NCBI RefSeq assembly: GCF_022835695.1
Contig: NZ_BQUV01000013.1
Location: forward strand, 124,001-188,000
Direction: 5' to 3'
Source of the DNA: Bradyrhizobium sp. Ce-3
Lineage (GTDB): Bacteria > Pseudomonadota > Alphaproteobacteria > Rhizobiales > Xanthobacteraceae
DNA length: 64,000 nt
Part shown: piece after piece, positions 62,632-64,000 of the stretch
Layout: each line of letters starts with the position of its first letter
Position numbering within the stretch: position 1 is the first letter of the stretch
Position numbers and translations under genes: made by a program
The notes under the pieces: generated by a model
Seen by the model: the letters and a program-made list of their open reading frames with translations, nothing else
Databases searched by the model: none
Told to the model about the DNA's origin: nothing

Positions 62632-63205
62632 TTCCAGCGGCCGCCGCTCAAGCGTCGCCTCGTCGCCTCCGGGCGGCGAGGCTTTGCCGCTGCCAACGAC
62701 AAACGGCAGCCTGAAATAACTCTCGCTTCACGACGCATTGCTGGTGTCGGCGAGAACCCGCCGTCTTCGGGCAGCGGCCGTCATGCGCCCCCCAAATCTC
62801 TCCTTTGCCGTGAAACCCGCTCCGCCGTCCTTCGACCGGGCGCGGCTCGATCGACACTCCAACGTTGATAGTAAAATAAACCACAACCCTGTGATCTGCT
62901 TCATCGGGGCTCAGAGCGAAACCGTGACATGCGCATTGTCGCCACGGTTCACAAACTTTCGCGGCATCAAACAACTCGCGCCTCGCTGGAAACAGATTGG
63001 GCGCGCGGCTGTCGGCGCCGCGAACCCGCACCGCGCCCGCTTCGAGGCACTTTGCCACGCGGATCAACCGCCGGTCGCTCGCGATACATTTGGTAACACA
63101 ACTTTCTCCTCCAACACCACTTCGTGAGCGATCTTTGGTTGCAAAAATCGAAATTTAAATCTAAGATTGCTTCTCTTCACAATACAACCTAAGGGAGATT
63201 GCTCA
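62632..63205. other. 574-bp intergenic region
   Basis: Apart from the terminator at its left end I see no supported gene; short open frames lack ribosome sites and family sequence. The right 100 bp (about 63100-63200) is clearly AT-richer than the rest of the window and probably holds the promoter of the Trp-rich protein gene. Confidence 0.5.
62658..62681 (+). terminator. Terminator-like hairpin after DUF1476
   Basis: CCTCGTCGCC (62658-62667) and GGCGGCGAGG (62672-62681) pair with one mismatch-type wobble, followed by CTTTG. Confidence 0.65.
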
Positions 63206-63556
63206 ATGAACGAGATGGTTTCGACGCGAGATATTACGGACCAGGCCCAGGCGGTCAAAACCCAGTCGGGGACCTACACCTGGTATCTCAATGCGTATCA
63301 GCTTCACGGCAACCTCTGGCTGTCATGGCAGACCACCGCGCCGTTCCGTGCCCAGCAGGGGCAAATCATGGTCTATTCGGGCCAGTTCTTCCCGTCCAAC
63401 CCCCAGGATAACGTCAAAGCATGGCAGTGGGATAACATCAGCTCGAATGGATGGGATACCGGCCTGCCCTGGGGCAGCGGCTGGTATTGCGCATGGAATG
63501 CGCAGCGCAGCCCGAACGGACCTTACACCTATGTCGTGCAACTCGTGACGGCCTAG
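63206..63556 (+). CDS. Trp-rich small protein of unknown function
   Basis: The 116-residue protein has nine Trp in a beta-rich-looking body: GTYTWYLNAYQLHGNLWLSW, then IMVYSGQFFPSN, AWQWDNISSNGWDTGLPWGS and WYCAWNAQRSPNGPYTYVVQ. There is no signal peptide or membrane segment. GGGAGATTGCTCA precedes the ATG at 63206. The pattern of spaced aromatic and Asn/Gly residues recalls small lectin or cell-surface-binding beta-sandwich proteins, but I cannot place it in a family. The upstream region is AT-rich, a possible sign of transfer. No operon partner is seen. Confidence 0.7.
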   Translation: MNEMVSTRDITDQAQAVKTQSGTYTWYLNAYQLHGNLWLSWQTTAPFRAQQGQIMVYSGQFFPSNPQDNVKAWQWDNISSNGWDTGLPWGSGWYCAWNAQRSPNGPYTYVVQLVTA

Positions 63557-63582
63557 CCGAGCCGGCATCGGCTGTTCGTCGG

Positions 63583-64000
63583 TCAGCGCACCGACGGTTT
63601 CGAACGGCCGAATTCTGCGCGGATCGTTTTCAGCAACAATCGTGACGCGGCGCTGAGGAAGCCGTCATGCCGCGTCACCGCGACGACCTCGTGAGTTGCG
63701 GCGAGATTGCCGACGCGGATCGTCGCGACCCTGGAGCTCCCCAGTTCCTCCGCCGCGTTGCTCTGTGACAGCAGCGCGATCCCGAGGCCGGCCTCAACCA
63801 GCCGCTTCTGCGCCGTGAGACTGTCGACTGGCGTCCAGGCGACCTCGCCGAGCCCGTGGGTCAGGAACAGGGCGAACACATGCGCGGCCGTGATCTCGCG
63901 CCGTCCCGGCACCTCGGGAAACGCGATCCACCGCTCATCCCGGAGGTCGGCGAGCTTGCCGACGCGGCGTCCCGCCAGCGGATGGTCCGGCGCGCAGACC
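63583..64000 (-). CDS. LysR-family transcriptional regulator, C-terminal fragment
   Basis: The frame is open to the right edge and gives 139 C-terminal residues: CAPDHPLAGRRVGKLADLRD, ERWIAFPEVPGRREITAAH, then VDSLTAQKRLVEAGLGIALLSQ. This is the second half of a LysR substrate-binding domain; the HTH lies beyond the window. The gene is convergent with the Trp-rich protein gene, 26 nt between stops. Confidence 0.8.
   Translation of the reverse strand, partial: VCAPDHPLAGRRVGKLADLRDERWIAFPEVPGRREITAAHVFALFLTHGLGEVAWTPVDSLTAQKRLVEAGLGIALLSQSNAAEELGSSRVATIRVGNLAATHEVVAVTRHDGFLSAASRLLLKTIRAEFGRSKPSVR

Noticed and set aside
62738-63127. A 129-codon open frame in the gap after DUF1476
   Set aside because: It has no ribosome site, no recognisable sequence and a composition unlike real genes here.

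Overview
The window reads as chromosome of a high-GC alphaproteobacterium, almost certainly a Bradyrhizobium or a close relative (Bradyrhizobiaceae/Nitrobacteraceae). The reasons are the GC-rich codon use, the interspersed palindromic repeats typical of that group (GCATGATCCGG..., GTAGCCCGGATGGAGCG..., CGTCATTGCGAGGAGCG..., CCTCCCCCT...AGGGGGAGG), the DUF1476 F1-ATPase inhibitor next to purC, and the pca, cox and liv gene families. No identity search was possible; the assignment rests on recognition.

Layout. 1-5589 (minus strand): a CO-dehydrogenase-type molybdenum hydroxylase cluster, coxG-coxS-coxM-coxD-coxE, then two XdhC halves and a Moco-handling protein that runs off the left end. The large catalytic subunit gene coxL is absent. 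5813-8539: protocatechuate branch genes pcaB-pcaD-pcaC. 9676-15286: a branched-chain amino-acid-type ABC importer, livHMG-[DUF559 cassette]-livF-livK. The DUF559 nuclease-like gene sits between livG and livF, is bounded by inverted GC-rich palindromes, and overlaps its neighbours at both ends. 15487-21827: a P1 (DmpA/NylC-like) peptidase, an EF-hand protein, rpe, a Ser/Thr kinase fused to a universal-stress domain with a coupled metallophosphoesterase, and a TetR regulator with a coupled 44-residue protein and a perfect operator. 21983-26351: a three-gene operon resembling a TolQ/ExbB motor with non-standard partners, divergent from a NarL-type two-component pair. 26528-38563: M20 amidohydrolase, agmatine-deiminase family protein, cytochrome b561, murI, HpcH aldolase, cupin, an E2-acyltransferase-like protein, rpsD, threonine aldolase, two tandem serine hydrolases, a macro-domain protein and grxD. 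38858-45241: ergothioneine genes egtB-egtD, membrane proteins, bolA, DUF427, DUF1328 and an acyltransferase. 45245-50075: a MexHI-like RND pump divergent from soxR, with a SoxR box between them. 50548-62631: purL and, 7.5 kb away, purC-purS-purQ on the same strand. Between them lie a thioesterase, a secreted phosphoesterase, an AraC/GlxA regulator with two small proteins, an EamA transporter interrupted by a stop codon, and a Bug-type binding protein. 62632-64000: an intergenic stretch, a Trp-rich small protein of unknown function and the C-terminal part of a LysR regulator.

How it fits together. Housekeeping anchors (murI, rpsD, grxD, bolA, purL, purQ, purS, purC, DUF1476) appear in an order I recall as grouped in Rhizobiales, with accessory blocks between them. 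Catabolic and transport genes (pca, liv, cox, Bug, M20) suit a soil or rhizosphere life. SoxR with its pump, egtBD, grxD and bolA point to redox-stress handling. The items most worth a second look are the inverted-repeat-bounded DUF559 cassette in the liv operon, the three-gene TolQ-like motor operon, the cox cluster without coxL, and the Trp-rich protein at 63206-63556.
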